A stretch of DNA of 42,286 nucleotides. Source: Sergeia podlipaevii (taxonomy: Eukaryota > Euglenozoa > Kinetoplastea > Trypanosomatida > Trypanosomatidae). Positions 1 to 9,117 of this stretch are shown in pieces. The notes below the pieces were generated by a model. It saw only the letters and a program-made list of their open reading frames with translations, did no database searches and had not been told where the DNA came from. Every line of letters begins with the position of its first letter. Position 1 is the stretch's first letter. The DNA is taken from the NCBI GenBank assembly GCA_030849805.1, contig JASANZ010002076.1, positions 1 to 42,286 of the forward strand, read 5' to 3'. The position numbers and the translations under genes were made by a program.

Positions 1-21
1 GTTCTTGATCTCGCGGGGCAT
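1..21 (-). CDS. RPL38: Start of ribosomal protein L38-like gene (partial)
   Basis: Only the first seven codons are inside the window; the gene continues past the left edge. They read MPREIKN on the minus strand. This matches, from memory, the opening of trypanosomatid ribosomal protein L38 (MPREIK...), a small protein of the large cytosolic ribosomal subunit. The ATG lies directly behind a strong acceptor: a run of T after CCCCTC, then CAG, then TA and the ATG. This supports a true start with a two-base leader contributed by the gene. Seven residues are little evidence, so the name is a good guess rather than proof. Confidence 0.6.
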
Positions 22-23
22 TA

Positions 24-25
24 CT
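24..25 (-). promoter_or_regulatory. Predicted trans-splice acceptor AG for the L38-like gene
   Basis: On the minus strand a tract of about a dozen pyrimidines ends in CAG at this AG, two bases before the ATG at 19-21. It is the first AG after the tract. No experimental support is available. Confidence 0.6.
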
Positions 26-370
26 GAAAAAAAAAAGAGGGGATGCTACGAAAAAAAAAGGTTCTTTCGGGTGCGCACACTATTCACAAATATGGCAAAT
101 AATAATAACGTAGTCAAAATCAAAAGGAAAGAAAAAAGAAGGAAAGAAAAAAAAAAAAAAAGCCAATATTGAAAAGAAAACAGAAGAGAAGAAACAAGGT
201 AAAGCAAATATGGTGCTTCTTATTTTTTTTGTGTGTACATGAAGTAAAAAAGGCGAAAAAAAAAGGAAGTTAACGCTTTCCTGTCCCATCGTTGCAAATG
301 AGACAGCCATTCATAAAGCCAGCTAAGATATTAATGTTGTTTTTCGTGATCATACTAAAAGTGTCATCGA

Positions 371-392
371 ATATATATATATATATATATAT
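371..392. repeat. (AT)n microsatellite
   Basis: Eleven uninterrupted AT dinucleotides in the 3' flank of the ORC1/CDC6-like gene. Confidence 0.95.
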
Positions 393-640
393 TTCCTTTG
401 CGCAAGTGTGTATCTATGAGATGCGTGTGTATGTACGCATCTACTACATTCAAATCATTGTTTGCTCGCTTTCTTTCTTACAGAAATCGCAACTCACTGA
501 GCCGCTTGTGAGTGCCTTCAAAAACTTCGCCACAGTCATCTTAATCTCCTCACGATGTCTGCTCAATGGCAGCGGAGAAAGATTCGTTCATCAAGATGGC
601 ATATATACACACATACATCTATGATGTACTCATGCAGCGC

Positions 641-2833
641 TCAGTGATACCCAACGAGCTGCTTGAGGTCTCTAAGCACCGCCACAAACTTGTTCTCCGT
701 GTCTCCAAGACCAAAGGCTTCGCGTTCCTTACGGATCGCCTCTCCACGCGCACCCAATGCGGTCTGCATGGCCTCAAGCGTCCATGTGCCATGAAAAGAA
801 AAAACCTCTTCATTCCCATTCTTCGGCTTCTGTGGGCGGGTAAGAATACCAATATCAGCTAAGTGACTGATTGCATTACCCACAGCTGCTGCGTTGGCAG
901 ACGGGAAGTGATGCTGATTCATGAAAGAAACGTACAGGTGGCGCACCTCGCTAAGGGCCATCGCGCAGCTGCCTCGTGCGACGATGGCTGGCGTTGCCTT
1001 AGCACACTTTACGACGCGTGAGAGAGTCGTATTCGTAGTGCCACCGATTGCCATTCTGGATCGCTGCTCATCACGCTCCTTGCGCAATGTAAGTACAATG
1101 AGACAGCAGAGCACGACAAGGGCGTGCTCAGGAAGTGTGGATATGTGGCGGTTCACATTGTGCTCCACCGCGCTCCCAGTGAGAACGCTAGCACTGTTGG
1201 CGAGGGTCATGTTCATGACTCGTTGCTGCTGCTGCTGCTGCTGGGCCTTCCCGTGGCTGCCACCTTTTTCATTGCGTATAGACGTCCCAGATGTGGTTGA
1301 GGCTGCTGCCGCTGAAGAGCGGCGCTGCTGTCTGCCATCGCTGCTGCTCCTTTCCTCCCCAACGGCTGCTGCGGAAAGCTCTCCGCTTGACCGGGTGCTG
1401 TTGGTACCGTCCGTTGGCGCAACACCGGTAGAGCCGAAGGCGGTCACGACCGCATGTAACTTCGAATCCAAGGCGCTAGTGCCAGCTGCAGCAGGTGAGC
1501 TCGCGGTCGTTTTCCGGCGATTATATGCCTTCACACCTGTAGCACTAGCTGCTGCTACCGTCGCTTGTGCACCTAGCTCCTGATACGCGGTCGCCACCAC
1601 GCGCCGGCAGAGTGCTGTGACTTGCCGCACGTCACCAGAGAAGTCATTGAGGGCTTTTCGGGCGATAAAGGTGAGTAGGCTGTCACTCACAGAGACCGTG
1701 GGCAGCGCGGTCAGCGGGGATGACGGCGGTGATGCTGCTGTGGATGTCTTTGCACCCCCTTTACCCTTTCCTTTCACCTTGCTGCTGCTGGCATTTTTCG
1801 TCGCCACTGCAGCTGTCTTGGGCACTGCTGCCTTGAGCTGACTATGGTGATGCTCCTGCTCAGCTAGTGCGAGCTCATGTGCCACCACTGCTTGCGCAAT
1901 ACTCTGCAGCTGCGGTGCGGAGTACGGGGCAAAGGGCAGCTCCTGCAGCAACATCGGGGGCACATGGGCCAGATCGCGACTATTGGAGATAAAGATGAGA
2001 GACAATTGTGAAGGAAGGGCAAAGGAGAGCGTGGCAAGCTCTGAAAGTGTAGCGCGCGCTGCAACACGGACATTCTCCACCTCATCCAAGGCAACAATGT
2101 GCATCGGCGGCGGTATCCTTCCAGCGGCGCCAAGCGCTCGAGCTGGGGTGACCGCCACCGCCGCCGCCGCCGCACTTTCGCCCTTGCGACGTTGAGGCAG
2201 CGCCGCTATAGCGTCCATGAGATCCCGTGTGGGCCCTGTTGGACGTGGGAAGGCCTTCTTCATATTATCTTGCAGCGCGTTGACGAGTTGCTGAGGGCTC
2301 ATATCTGCACAGTTGATGTAGTACGCCTGCAAGCGTCGCTGGCCACGATTGGTGGCGCTGTACAGGGTCGGGTGGCGTGCTGCCCAGTACTCCGGGGTGA
2401 AGGGAGAAAGAATGAAGTCTTCTTCCTCTTGTTCAGTACTAGCGTGAGAGTCCTTGCCGGCGCTGCTGGGCGTGCCACTCAGTCTCGCCCCTGAAGAGGC
2501 GCTCGCACGGGTTGGCGTTGTACTTTGCTCCTCTGCATGCCTCTCCAACTTCAACCGCTTTAATGTCTGTGCGGTAGGTGCCGGCTCTACGACGGATCCG
2601 ACACGTTTGCCACCACGGGGCTGGCGGTCTGAAGGTAAAGGCCGATCGGTGAAGGAGCGGAGGGAGCGAAGAACGGTACTCGTCTTGCCACAACCGCAGG
2701 CTCCAAACACAAAGAGGGCCTTACTGTGCGCGAGCTGCAGGCGCTCCTCAGCAAAGCGGGTAATACCACCGAACTCTTCCTCTCGGTTAGGGAGTGGAAG
2801 CGCTGGTAGTGTGTCCTCGGTGATGGAAGTCAT
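641..2833 (-). CDS. ORC1/CDC6-like AAA+ replication initiator
   Basis: Predicted origin-recognition ATPase of 730 residues that would bind DNA and ATP in the nucleus to license replication. The AAA+ core is in order. Walker A is GACGCGKT (residues 44-51). YYINCADMS (171-179) is typical of the Orc1/Cdc6 family. Walker B is ALDEVE with D250 and E251. Sensor 1 is around N284. Sensor 2 is SGDVRQ with R403. A C-terminal winged-helix region covers about 565-715. Low-complexity inserts interrupt the fold at about 60-165, 330-375 and 425-560, the last with a Q7 run. This makes the protein longer than the roughly 400-600 residues usual for the family. The start is an ATG directly after a CAG acceptor. 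Kinetoplastids have more than one Orc1-related ATPase (ORC1/CDC6, ORC1B, ORC4), and which one this is cannot be decided here. Confidence 0.85.
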   Translation of the reverse strand: MTSITEDTLPALPLPNREEEFGGITRFAEERLQLAHSKALFVFGACGCGKTSTVLRSLRSFTDRPLPSDRQPRGGKRVGSVVEPAPTAQTLKRLKLERHAEEQSTTPTRASASSGARLSGTPSSAGKDSHASTEQEEEDFILSPFTPEYWAARHPTLYSATNRGQRRLQAYYINCADMSPQQLVNALQDNMKKAFPRPTGPTRDLMDAIAALPQRRKGESAAAAAVAVTPARALGAAGRIPPPMHIVALDEVENVRVAARATLSELATLSFALPSQLSLIFISNSRDLAHVPPMLLQELPFAPYSAPQLQSIAQAVVAHELALAEQEHHHSQLKAAVPKTAAVATKNASSSKVKGKGKGGAKTSTAASPPSSPLTALPTVSVSDSLLTFIARKALNDFSGDVRQVTALCRRVVATAYQELGAQATVAAASATGVKAYNRRKTTASSPAAAGTSALDSKLHAVVTAFGSTGVAPTDGTNSTRSSGELSAAAVGEERSSSDGRQQRRSSAAAASTTSGTSIRNEKGGSHGKAQQQQQQQRVMNMTLANSASVLTGSAVEHNVNRHISTLPEHALVVLCCLIVLTLRKERDEQRSRMAIGGTTNTTLSRVVKCAKATPAIVARGSCAMALSEVRHLYVSFMNQHHFPSANAAAVGNAISHLADIGILTRPQKPKNGNEEVFSFHGTWTLEAMQTALGARGEAIRKEREAFGLGDTENKFVAVLRDLKQLVGYH

Positions 2834-2839
2834 CTCGCC

Positions 2840-2841
2840 CT
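2840..2841 (-). promoter_or_regulatory. Predicted trans-splice acceptor AG for the ORC1/CDC6-like gene
   Basis: On the minus strand a (TTA)n stretch runs into TTTCCTTTCAG. The AG is followed by only six bases before the ATG, so the gene-encoded 5' leader would be very short. An acceptor further upstream is possible. Confidence 0.55.
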
Positions 2842-2848
2842 GAAAGGA

Positions 2849-2850
<2 letters not shown>

Positions 2851-2883
<33 letters not shown>
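2851..2883. repeat. (TAA)11 microsatellite
   Basis: Eleven TAA units just upstream of the ORC1/CDC6-like gene. On the transcribed strand they read (TTA)n and form the distal part of its pyrimidine-rich acceptor region. Confidence 0.95.
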
Positions 2884-2884
<1 letters not shown>

Positions 2885-3547
2885 GGTTGCGTCAAGTAAA
2901 GGGTAATAATAAGTAAAACAAACTTTCTATGCAATTGTGTGAATGAGTGAGTGCCAGTGTGCGTGTATCTATGTAACTGTAGTATGTTTCAAAAATAAAA
3001 TAAAAATCAGTCTTAGCCGCACGCTCTCTCTCTCTATCTCTCCAATATATATAAATAGGCACACAAAGAAAAGTAGTAGTCAAGTGGCACGTGCCAAAGT
3101 GAATGCGTACACTCTTCGATATCTTAGTTTTTTCTCTCTTGTCTGCCTGTGTCTATGTGCGTGTGTGTATGCAATATTTTCTATGCAATATGATCTATAT
3201 GTGTGCGTATGTGTAGATGTGCGTGTATCCTAAAAAAAAAAAAAAACGCACAAGTCAGAAAAACAAGTATATGTAGTGTGACAATCTGAACGTTGTGTTC
3301 TACTGTAAGTAACTGGTAAAGTAAAAAAAATGAAAAATTGCACTTGTGTGTATCTTATAAAAATGCAACCGGTAGCGATCTACACCCTTCGCAGTGTTTA
3401 TATATATATATATATATCTTTGCTTTATATAGTAGTCTGTTGCAGACAACAACAGACAACATCGTAAAAACATACAAAAAAAAGGGGGGAAAGCAGAAGA
3501 AAAGAAAAAAAAATTCAGCAAATGATCGCCACGCAAAGAGTAGACAA

Positions 3548-3579
<32 letters not shown>

Positions 3580-4271
3580 GAAATATATCGCATACAACAT
3601 ATTAAAGTCGAAATGAGCTACAAGTGTTGAGAAAAGGGCGCTTGATTTGGCTTGTACTTCTTGATGCAATATATATTGGATGCGGGTGTTATATATATCC
3701 CTTCATTTAAAATAAATAAATAAATAAAAGGACTGACAAATACAATTGCGCTCATGATGAGAGTAGTTGTGCAATAATAATAATGATAATAATAAACACA
3801 ACAGCAACAACAGCAGTAGCAGAAGGAAAGCAAAAGAAACAAAGAACAATAGAAAAAAAAACACTCGCTTCTTTCCATACAATATACAATTGTCTCACAT
3901 GCAGAGTAGCCCATCGCATGTGTGGTCTAAAACCAACTCATATATGTATAAATATAAATATATATAGGCTCGACCTCACAAGGAGAACCAAAAAAAACAA
4001 CCCGCCAATGACACACAAAGTACCACCTCTTCTGCCATTCACACACTATATCAACACACACACACATAGATATCAAGATAATAACAATAATAACCAGCAA
4101 AAAAAAAAAGAAACTGACGATGTCCTATGTATAAAAAAATATTTTTTTTTTATTTTCTCCCCTGTTCACCCTCTTGCTGCTACTCTTTCACACCCTCACA
4201 CCCAGACATTCTCTTACTCAATCCATTCCATCTCCAAAATAGCGTGGTCAACCATCCTACCCTACTACAAG

Positions 4272-5786
4272 CTAGAAAAGTGTCAAGACAGCAAATACAG
4301 CGTAGAACAGCACCATCGGATACAAGATAAGATACCTCTGCTTCTCCATACTCATACCTTTAGTGATAAGTGCGGTGGCGCACCAAGAAGACCACGCCAC
4401 CACCGCCATCGCTGCTGGAACCACTACATGGGTGATGTGTGTCACTGTGCACAGCAGCGTGAAGAGAAGACTAGGCAGCAGAGAGTAGCCCAGTGAGCTC
4501 ATCACAAACTGCAAAGGAACCCCATTCTCATGCATGAGTGAGAGAAGCACCTTGAAAAATAGAACTCCCAGCACACAGAGACCGTAGATTGCGCTAAATT
4601 GCATTTCTCGCCGGCGTAACGAAAGTAGAAACCCAAGCGCCACGACAAGGACTACTGGTCCTGTAAGGTCGGTGTCTTCCATCACTTCCGTCGCAGCAGT
4701 ACTAAACGGATTCAGCACCGCCATGGCCTTCGCTATCATGTGCCCCGGTGAGATGCCAAGTTCCTCAAGAAGCGGAAGATCATCCTCGGGATAGCCAAAG
4801 CGAGTTTGGTACACTGGGCGCGGTGAATTCGTGGATTCACGGCCAGTGCCATCGCTTCCCTCGTCATCTCTCAGACTCTGAAAAACATTTCCCATCATCT
4901 TAGAGAAGAAGCCACCCTGGCGAGCCGCCTTGCCATCGCCCCCCAGCTGTTGTTGCTGCTGCTGCTGCATTGGACTAAAAGAATTGTGTTGGTTGTCTCC
5001 AAGCATCACCCCAGTACGACCGCTAGAGTCCGTAATGGGATACGGTATATTCATGCTGGAGCCTGCGGAAAGAGTAAATATAGGGGGAGCCATGTTACTT
5101 CCGGTTGATATGTTCCCCATTCCGGTGCCGCTGCCAGGAAGGAAGGGAACCGTAGATGGAGCTGGCAACACACCAGACACCACTCCGTTCCGGTCCCTAC
5201 CACTGCTGCGACTAACACCCCCACCGGTGCCTCCGCTGTAGTCGGTTTGCTGAAACAAGTGCGATGGCCCGCGACTGCTGATCGTACTGTTAGTGTGCTG
5301 GTGCTGCTGCTGGTAAAGCGGCAGAGGAGCGGAGACAACGTCGGAGACAGAATCTCGTATCGATACAGGGGAAGCCTGCAAGTGCACCTGTTGCTGTTGC
5401 TGTTGCTGCTGCTGTTGTTGGCGCCGCGTGTTAGAGATAGACGAGCCGGCATCGCTACCAAACGCGCTGTGACCGCCAGCGCTACTCGTGTGCTGATGAA
5501 AGTAGCCATAGGCGGGATACACGTTCGCCTGGGCTGGACTACCGCCGCTGCCATGCGGGGTGCGCTTAACGAGACCCGAGACGGGTGCGGGTGGGCGTGG
5601 AAAGGATGTGCTATTTGCCCCTATGCCATTCTCCGCGTTATAAAAAGGCATAGAGGGTGATTGTGCAGGAACATCGCTGCCTGCTGTAGGGTTAAGATCG
5701 TGATGAACAAACGTTGAGGAAGAGCCTGGATAGTTGAACCCATCGTACTGCCTCGCGGCAGAGCCGTGATTGCTGCTCGGATTCAT
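4272..5786 (-). CDS. Yip1 (YIPF5/YIPF7)-family Golgi membrane protein
   Basis: Predicted integral membrane protein of 504 residues. The Yip1 family acts with Rab GTPases in ER-Golgi transport and early Golgi structure. The C-terminal 170 residues follow the Yip1 pattern closely: LPLLEELGI (from about 337), NPF, then DLTGP (from about 373). Five hydrophobic segments follow at about 375-390, 394-418, 422-446, 454-474 and 485-504. They include the LGYSLLP motif, matching LGYCLLP in animal YIPF5. The N-terminal 330 residues are a long cytosolic low-complexity tail rich in S, G, P and Q, with several Q runs. This tail is much longer than in animal homologues, which total about 260 residues. The ATG lies 27 bases after a good acceptor. 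Confidence 0.88.
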   Translation of the reverse strand: MNPSSNHGSAARQYDGFNYPGSSSTFVHHDLNPTAGSDVPAQSPSMPFYNAENGIGANSTSFPRPPAPVSGLVKRTPHGSGGSPAQANVYPAYGYFHQHTSSAGGHSAFGSDAGSSISNTRRQQQQQQQQQQQVHLQASPVSIRDSVSDVVSAPLPLYQQQHQHTNSTISSRGPSHLFQQTDYSGGTGGGVSRSSGRDRNGVVSGVLPAPSTVPFLPGSGTGMGNISTGSNMAPPIFTLSAGSSMNIPYPITDSSGRTGVMLGDNQHNSFSPMQQQQQQQLGGDGKAARQGGFFSKMMGNVFQSLRDDEGSDGTGRESTNSPRPVYQTRFGYPEDDLPLLEELGISPGHMIAKAMAVLNPFSTAATEVMEDTDLTGPVVLVVALGFLLSLRRREMQFSAIYGLCVLGVLFFKVLLSLMHENGVPLQFVMSSLGYSLLPSLLFTLLCTVTHITHVVVPAAMAVVAWSSWCATALITKGMSMEKQRYLILYPMVLFYAVFAVLTLF

Positions 5787-6142
5787 ATCTCTCTCTCTCT
5801 AAGTGCTAACTTTCTGTGTGCAGAAGAAGAAAAGGACGGAAAAGAAAAAAGGGAAAAAAAAGAAAGAAAGAAAGAAGAAACTTGCTTACTGTACAGTTAT
5901 TCACAACATACAGCATAAAAAATAACTGCAAAAGAAAAAAAAACAAGACACTAGACCAAAGTAAACATTCAACAAAAAAAATATGAGGGTGCCAAGTTAT
6001 ACATGGCCAATATTTTCCATATTTATTTTTGTTTTCAAAAAAGGGTTGTTATTATTATTTTTATTATTTTTATTATTTTTTTGCGTTAACGTCATTTCAT
6101 AGACATAACAGTGTGAGTCGATTAGTCAACCCTTCACCCACT
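5787..6142. other. Intergenic between the small membrane protein and Yip1-like genes
   Basis: Short AT-rich spacer. It contains the long pyrimidine tract of the Yip1-like gene and, near the upstream stop, T-rich and (ATT)n-like sequence at about 6045-6080. No gene seen. Confidence 0.7.
5814..5815 (-). promoter_or_regulatory. Predicted trans-splice acceptor AG for the Yip1-like gene
   Basis: A minus-strand tract of about 65 bases made almost only of C and T (about 5821-5880) is followed by CACACAG. This is the first AG after the tract, 27 bases before the ATG. Confidence 0.7.
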
Positions 6143-6529
6143 TCAGTCCATCGACTGCACCTTTGCGCTTGATGAGGCACTGCTCCGAGCTGGTTTGGCA
6201 TCTGAGGCACTTGACCTCCTATCCGCTGTTGCTGCTGCTGCTGAAGTGGTTGGTTTGGCGGACCTCTCTTCCCTTCCCGGTACCACAGAGGAGCTATCAA
6301 TCAGTCGTACCCCACGTGCAATGCCAAAGCGAACTACCCTACCGATACCATACGCTACCGCCAGTGCTACCGTCACCTGCCAGAGACGATGAAAGAAGGA
6401 CCCTGGTCCGGCAAAGACAATGAGCACATAGTAAGCAGCTACAACACCAATAATCACAGTGTCAAAATTGCTGAGAATGAACTGCGGGGCGTAGGCAAGA
6501 AGCCCCACTATCATTCCTCGTGGATCCAT
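6143..6529 (-). CDS. Small membrane protein, function unknown
   Basis: I do not recognise this 128-residue protein. The N-terminal 75 residues are hydrophobic and ordered, with likely membrane segments at about 23-40 and 50-70 and a shorter apolar stretch at 6-19. Aromatic and glycine residues occur at the segment borders (FAGPGSFFHRLW). The last 55 residues are rich in S, A and K and look disordered. There is no signal-peptide cleavage pattern. The gene is credible because the ATG follows a TTTTTATAG acceptor by 30 bases, and because GC-rich coding composition starts and stops with the frame. It sits between two genes of Golgi trafficking, but nothing in its sequence ties it to that process. 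Confidence 0.7.
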   Translation of the reverse strand: MDPRGMIVGLLAYAPQFILSNFDTVIIGVVAAYYVLIVFAGPGSFFHRLWQVTVALAVAYGIGRVVRFGIARGVRLIDSSSVVPGREERSAKPTTSAAAATADRRSSASDAKPARSSASSSAKVQSMD

Positions 6530-7138
6530 TTCCTTTTTTCCCTTTCTCCCACTGATGTGCTATAAAAATAATAATAATAATAATAATGGCAATGATAACC
6601 GCAAAAAGCAAGAAAACTCGCTCACTCAACCGGTGGGTAAGAACTAGAGCTAGTCAAACAGCGGAGCGGTGTGTCAATGAAACTTTCAAACTTCTATTCC
6701 AAATCAACTTTTTTTTTTTGAGGTCCTATCCAAAAAAAATATAAAGAGAAAAAAAACGCGCTTTTTTTATAAAAAGAATTTCGCAAATCAAAACCAATAT
6801 TGTAATCCAAGACAGAAGCAAAAAGAAAAAGAAGAAGAAAAAAAGGAAATGATACTTGGAACCCATCAACTTGTTCAGGAAACATCAAGTAAAGCATTTT
6901 CGCTTAAAAGTAACCTATCAAAAAGAGCGTGCAGGTCTTTTATCCTCGCTTTATATGTTATTTAATGCAAAGTAAGCACAGAAGCAACAACAGATAATAC
7001 AACAAGCCCAAGGAACAGAAAAAGATGTGACCACAAATCAACTGGCAAGAAGAGAACCTTTTTTAAAAAAAAAAGAGGAGAGGACAAACAAACAGTCTAA
7101 CAGCAACAACAACAACAACAACAAGAAGAAAAGGAACA
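6530..7138. other. Intergenic between the ARFRP1-like and small membrane protein genes
   Basis: AT-rich spacer with (TAA)n at about 6567-6587, a T6A10 tract at 7059-7074 and a (CAA)n run at about 7103-7122 just after the GTPase stop. No gene seen. Confidence 0.7.
6560..6561 (-). promoter_or_regulatory. Predicted trans-splice acceptor AG for the small membrane protein gene
   Basis: (ATT)n followed by TTTTATAG on the minus strand, 30 bases before the ATG. Confidence 0.6.
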
Positions 7139-8422
7139 TCAATTGCTTTCTGGATCCACCTTTCTAGCGCCGCCAATGAGCTGCATCACCAGCCAGTCAA
7201 GTCCTGCCGCTATGCCGGCCCCGCTTACCGCGCTGACCTCCACCAGTTTCATCGCCCGGCAGCCGATACCACACGTCCCACTGACTGTCTCAGCAGAAGG
7301 CGGAGCAGCACCACCGCCTGATATCGTGGACGGATTTTCATTCATTACATAAAATACATCCTCCATGGCCAGTGTGGCAAGGTCAAGCGCCGCTTGCATT
7401 TCTCGCAACACCAAGTGCCCCGGAACGTCGGCCTTGTTGCAGGCGATGAGCACAGGCACACCGCGAAGGGCCTTATGCTGAAGCAAAAACTGAAGCGTCT
7501 CGCGCTGCGTGCGATACATCTCACGTATCAGCTCATTGTGAGTGAGCAATCTCTGTGGATCGCCATTGACATGGTGACATTTCCCTCCTTCTCCGTTCTT
7601 TATCACATCCGTATCACTCTCGTTTAAGAAGGTGGCGGCATCTCCACGACGACGGCAGCAACCAGCCTCAGCGCACCGTGCAGTTTGCATCAGGGCGGTG
7701 ACATCCACGATGAATACAAGCCCTTGGCACTGCGCAAAGTAGTTCTCCCACAGCGGCCGCAGCGAGAGCTGACCCCCCAAATCCCAAAACACCAGTCGCG
7801 TGTGTGCGGTCGACGGAACACTCTGCAGGAGCACCTTGCCCTCCGCAACACGACTCTCCGCTAAAGCTGCCAGATCTACAGGAGGCAGACCGGCCACCTC
7901 AGTCTTTGTAGTCGCCTCTTGTGTGTCCACCACCGCAGCAAGAGGCGAAAAGTAGTGAGTAATGCGCGTCAAGTTAAGCCCCACGGTGGGGCGTATGCGG
8001 CGCGTAGACAAGTAGCGTTCTGTCGCTGGTACCGGTATTGGTGCCGCGGAGCCTACATTGTTGACATTCAAAGAGGAGGAGGAGGGTTGATAGCAAGGAG
8101 CCACGTTTATCTGAGACGTTGAGGAGGCGACATCACCGTGTACTGCACGAGGCCTTTCTCGTGTTGATGCTGCTGCCGCTGCTACTGAGGCTTGCATTTG
8201 TGAACGTAAAGAGGCCAGGCCGTCACTAGTTGAGGCAGCTGTGGTTGTATCAGAGGAAGCACCAGCGGTGGGTTTGACCAGCGCTTCATTCGATGGCGAG
8301 TACATATACTTGACCTGCTCCATGAAGGTTGTCTTGCCGACCGCTTCATGGCCGATCACAAGCACGCTAAACTCAGTTTCACGAAAAAAGGTGTCATAAA
8401 GGCCAGCGAAGAGGTGAATCAT
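7139..8422 (-). CDS. ARFRP1 (yeast Arl3p)-type small GTPase with large insertions
   Basis: Predicted Arf-like GTPase of the ARFRP1 class, which works at the trans-Golgi to recruit Arl1 and golgins. The opening MIHLFAGLYDTFF matches the ARFRP1/Arl3p start and has no Gly2; that class is N-acetylated rather than myristoylated. The motifs are in order: G1 GHEAVGKTT (24-32), switch I RPTVGLN with T146, G3 WDLGGQ (213-218) followed by an LRPLWENYFAQC stretch typical of the family, G4 NKAD (329-332) and G5 SAVSG (397-401). At 427 residues it is about twice the usual 180-200. Low-complexity inserts lie at about 44-143, 158-205, 248-293 and 363-388. All fall between conserved elements, so the fold should be intact. 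Confidence 0.87.
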   Translation of the reverse strand: MIHLFAGLYDTFFRETEFSVLVIGHEAVGKTTFMEQVKYMYSPSNEALVKPTAGASSDTTTAASTSDGLASLRSQMQASVAAAAASTRERPRAVHGDVASSTSQINVAPCYQPSSSSLNVNNVGSAAPIPVPATERYLSTRRIRPTVGLNLTRITHYFSPLAAVVDTQEATTKTEVAGLPPVDLAALAESRVAEGKVLLQSVPSTAHTRLVFWDLGGQLSLRPLWENYFAQCQGLVFIVDVTALMQTARCAEAGCCRRRGDAATFLNESDTDVIKNGEGGKCHHVNGDPQRLLTHNELIREMYRTQRETLQFLLQHKALRGVPVLIACNKADVPGHLVLREMQAALDLATLAMEDVFYVMNENPSTISGGGAAPPSAETVSGTCGIGCRAMKLVEVSAVSGAGIAAGLDWLVMQLIGGARKVDPESN

Positions 8423-8459
8423 GTGCTTACGCGGATATCAAATTAACGACCATATAATA

Positions 8460-8461
8460 CT
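8460..8461 (-). promoter_or_regulatory. Possible trans-splice acceptor AG for the ARFRP1-like gene
   Basis: CCTTTTTTCTAG on the minus strand, 37 bases before the ATG. The tract is short; a longer pyrimidine run lies further upstream at about 8589-8602, so an acceptor nearer to it is also possible. Confidence 0.45.
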
Positions 8462-8639
8462 AGAAAAAAGGTTGTCGAGCAGTCTAAGCAGGTGTGCCTC
8501 TCGTTCTCTTTCTTCCTCTTCCTCGTTGCGTGATGTACTTGAGCAAGCTACTTCCAGATTTTTTTTTCCTTTTCTTTAATGAATAAAGAAAAAAAAAAAG
8601 CAGAAACGTGACTTGAACTTCGTGCAAATGTAAAAGAAA

Positions 8640-8659
8640 TATATATATATATATATATA
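8640..8659. repeat. (AT)n microsatellite
   Basis: About ten AT dinucleotides upstream of the ARFRP1-like gene. Confidence 0.9.
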
Positions 8660-9117
8660 CACGCCACGATGTGCTAGAAGATGAAGTTTTTTGTTGTAAG
8701 AAAGAAAGATTGGTAGAAAAAAATGTGGGTGTTAAACAGCTTACTTTTTCTCTCCCCCCCCCCCCTCATCAAGCATACAGGTCAATCATTAGTAATCATC
8801 ATTATTTCTACAAAACGACGAATACACAATAGTAGCTCGAGTGCCTGTTTCATTGGTTGGAACCCCATGATACAACCTCTTTTACATGAATGTATTAGTT
8901 CTTTTTTTGTATGGGTGTCTGTGATTCGCAAAAAAAAAAAGACAACAACAAAAAGAGCAGCGAGCTCCGCTAAAATGAAAGCAAAACTACAAAAAAAAAA
9001 CCGCAAAAGAAGATGTACGTGAGGACTTAGACAGTAAACAACAACAACAACAATATATACCCCCAAAGGACACGCAAAGCTATAAACCAACGCCCTTCCC
9101 TCCCCCCCCCTTCTCTA

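Larger units (their letters stand above)
22..640. other. Intergenic, 3' flank of the ORC1/CDC6-like gene
   Basis: AT-rich spacer without a credible gene. It holds a second long minus-strand pyrimidine tract (about 121-165), a (TA)n run at 371-392 and short A runs. The small frames here on both strands are low-complexity translations of these tracts. Confidence 0.7.
2834..4271. other. Intergenic between the Yip1-like and ORC1/CDC6-like genes
   Basis: AT-rich spacer of 1.4 kb with (TAA)n at 2851-2883 and 3551-3579, a (TA)n run near 3400-3417, and many A runs. The part nearest the upstream stop (about 4140-4270) is pyrimidine-rich on the plus strand, so the nascent 3'UTR is purine-rich. The frames spanning 3783-4496 are low complexity, and I see no gene. 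Confidence 0.7.
8423..9117. other. Intergenic between the large unrecognised gene and the ARFRP1-like gene
   Basis: AT-rich spacer with (TA)n at about 8640-8659, a C10 run at about 8755-8764 and, directly after the upstream stop, a plus-strand pyrimidine stretch (about 9090-9117) that makes the 3'UTR start purine-rich. The two small overlapping frames at 8723-9090 are A/T-run translations. No gene seen. Confidence 0.7.

Noticed and set aside
921..1583. Plus-strand frame of 220 codons inside the ORC1/CDC6-like gene
   Set aside because: Antisense shadow of an S/A/T-rich insert; no domain and no plus-strand splice signals.
3783..4496. Plus-strand frame of 237 codons in the spacer
   Set aside because: Low-complexity N, T, K and H runs from A-rich sequence; it runs into the antisense of the Yip1-like gene, has no acceptor on the plus strand and no recognisable domain.
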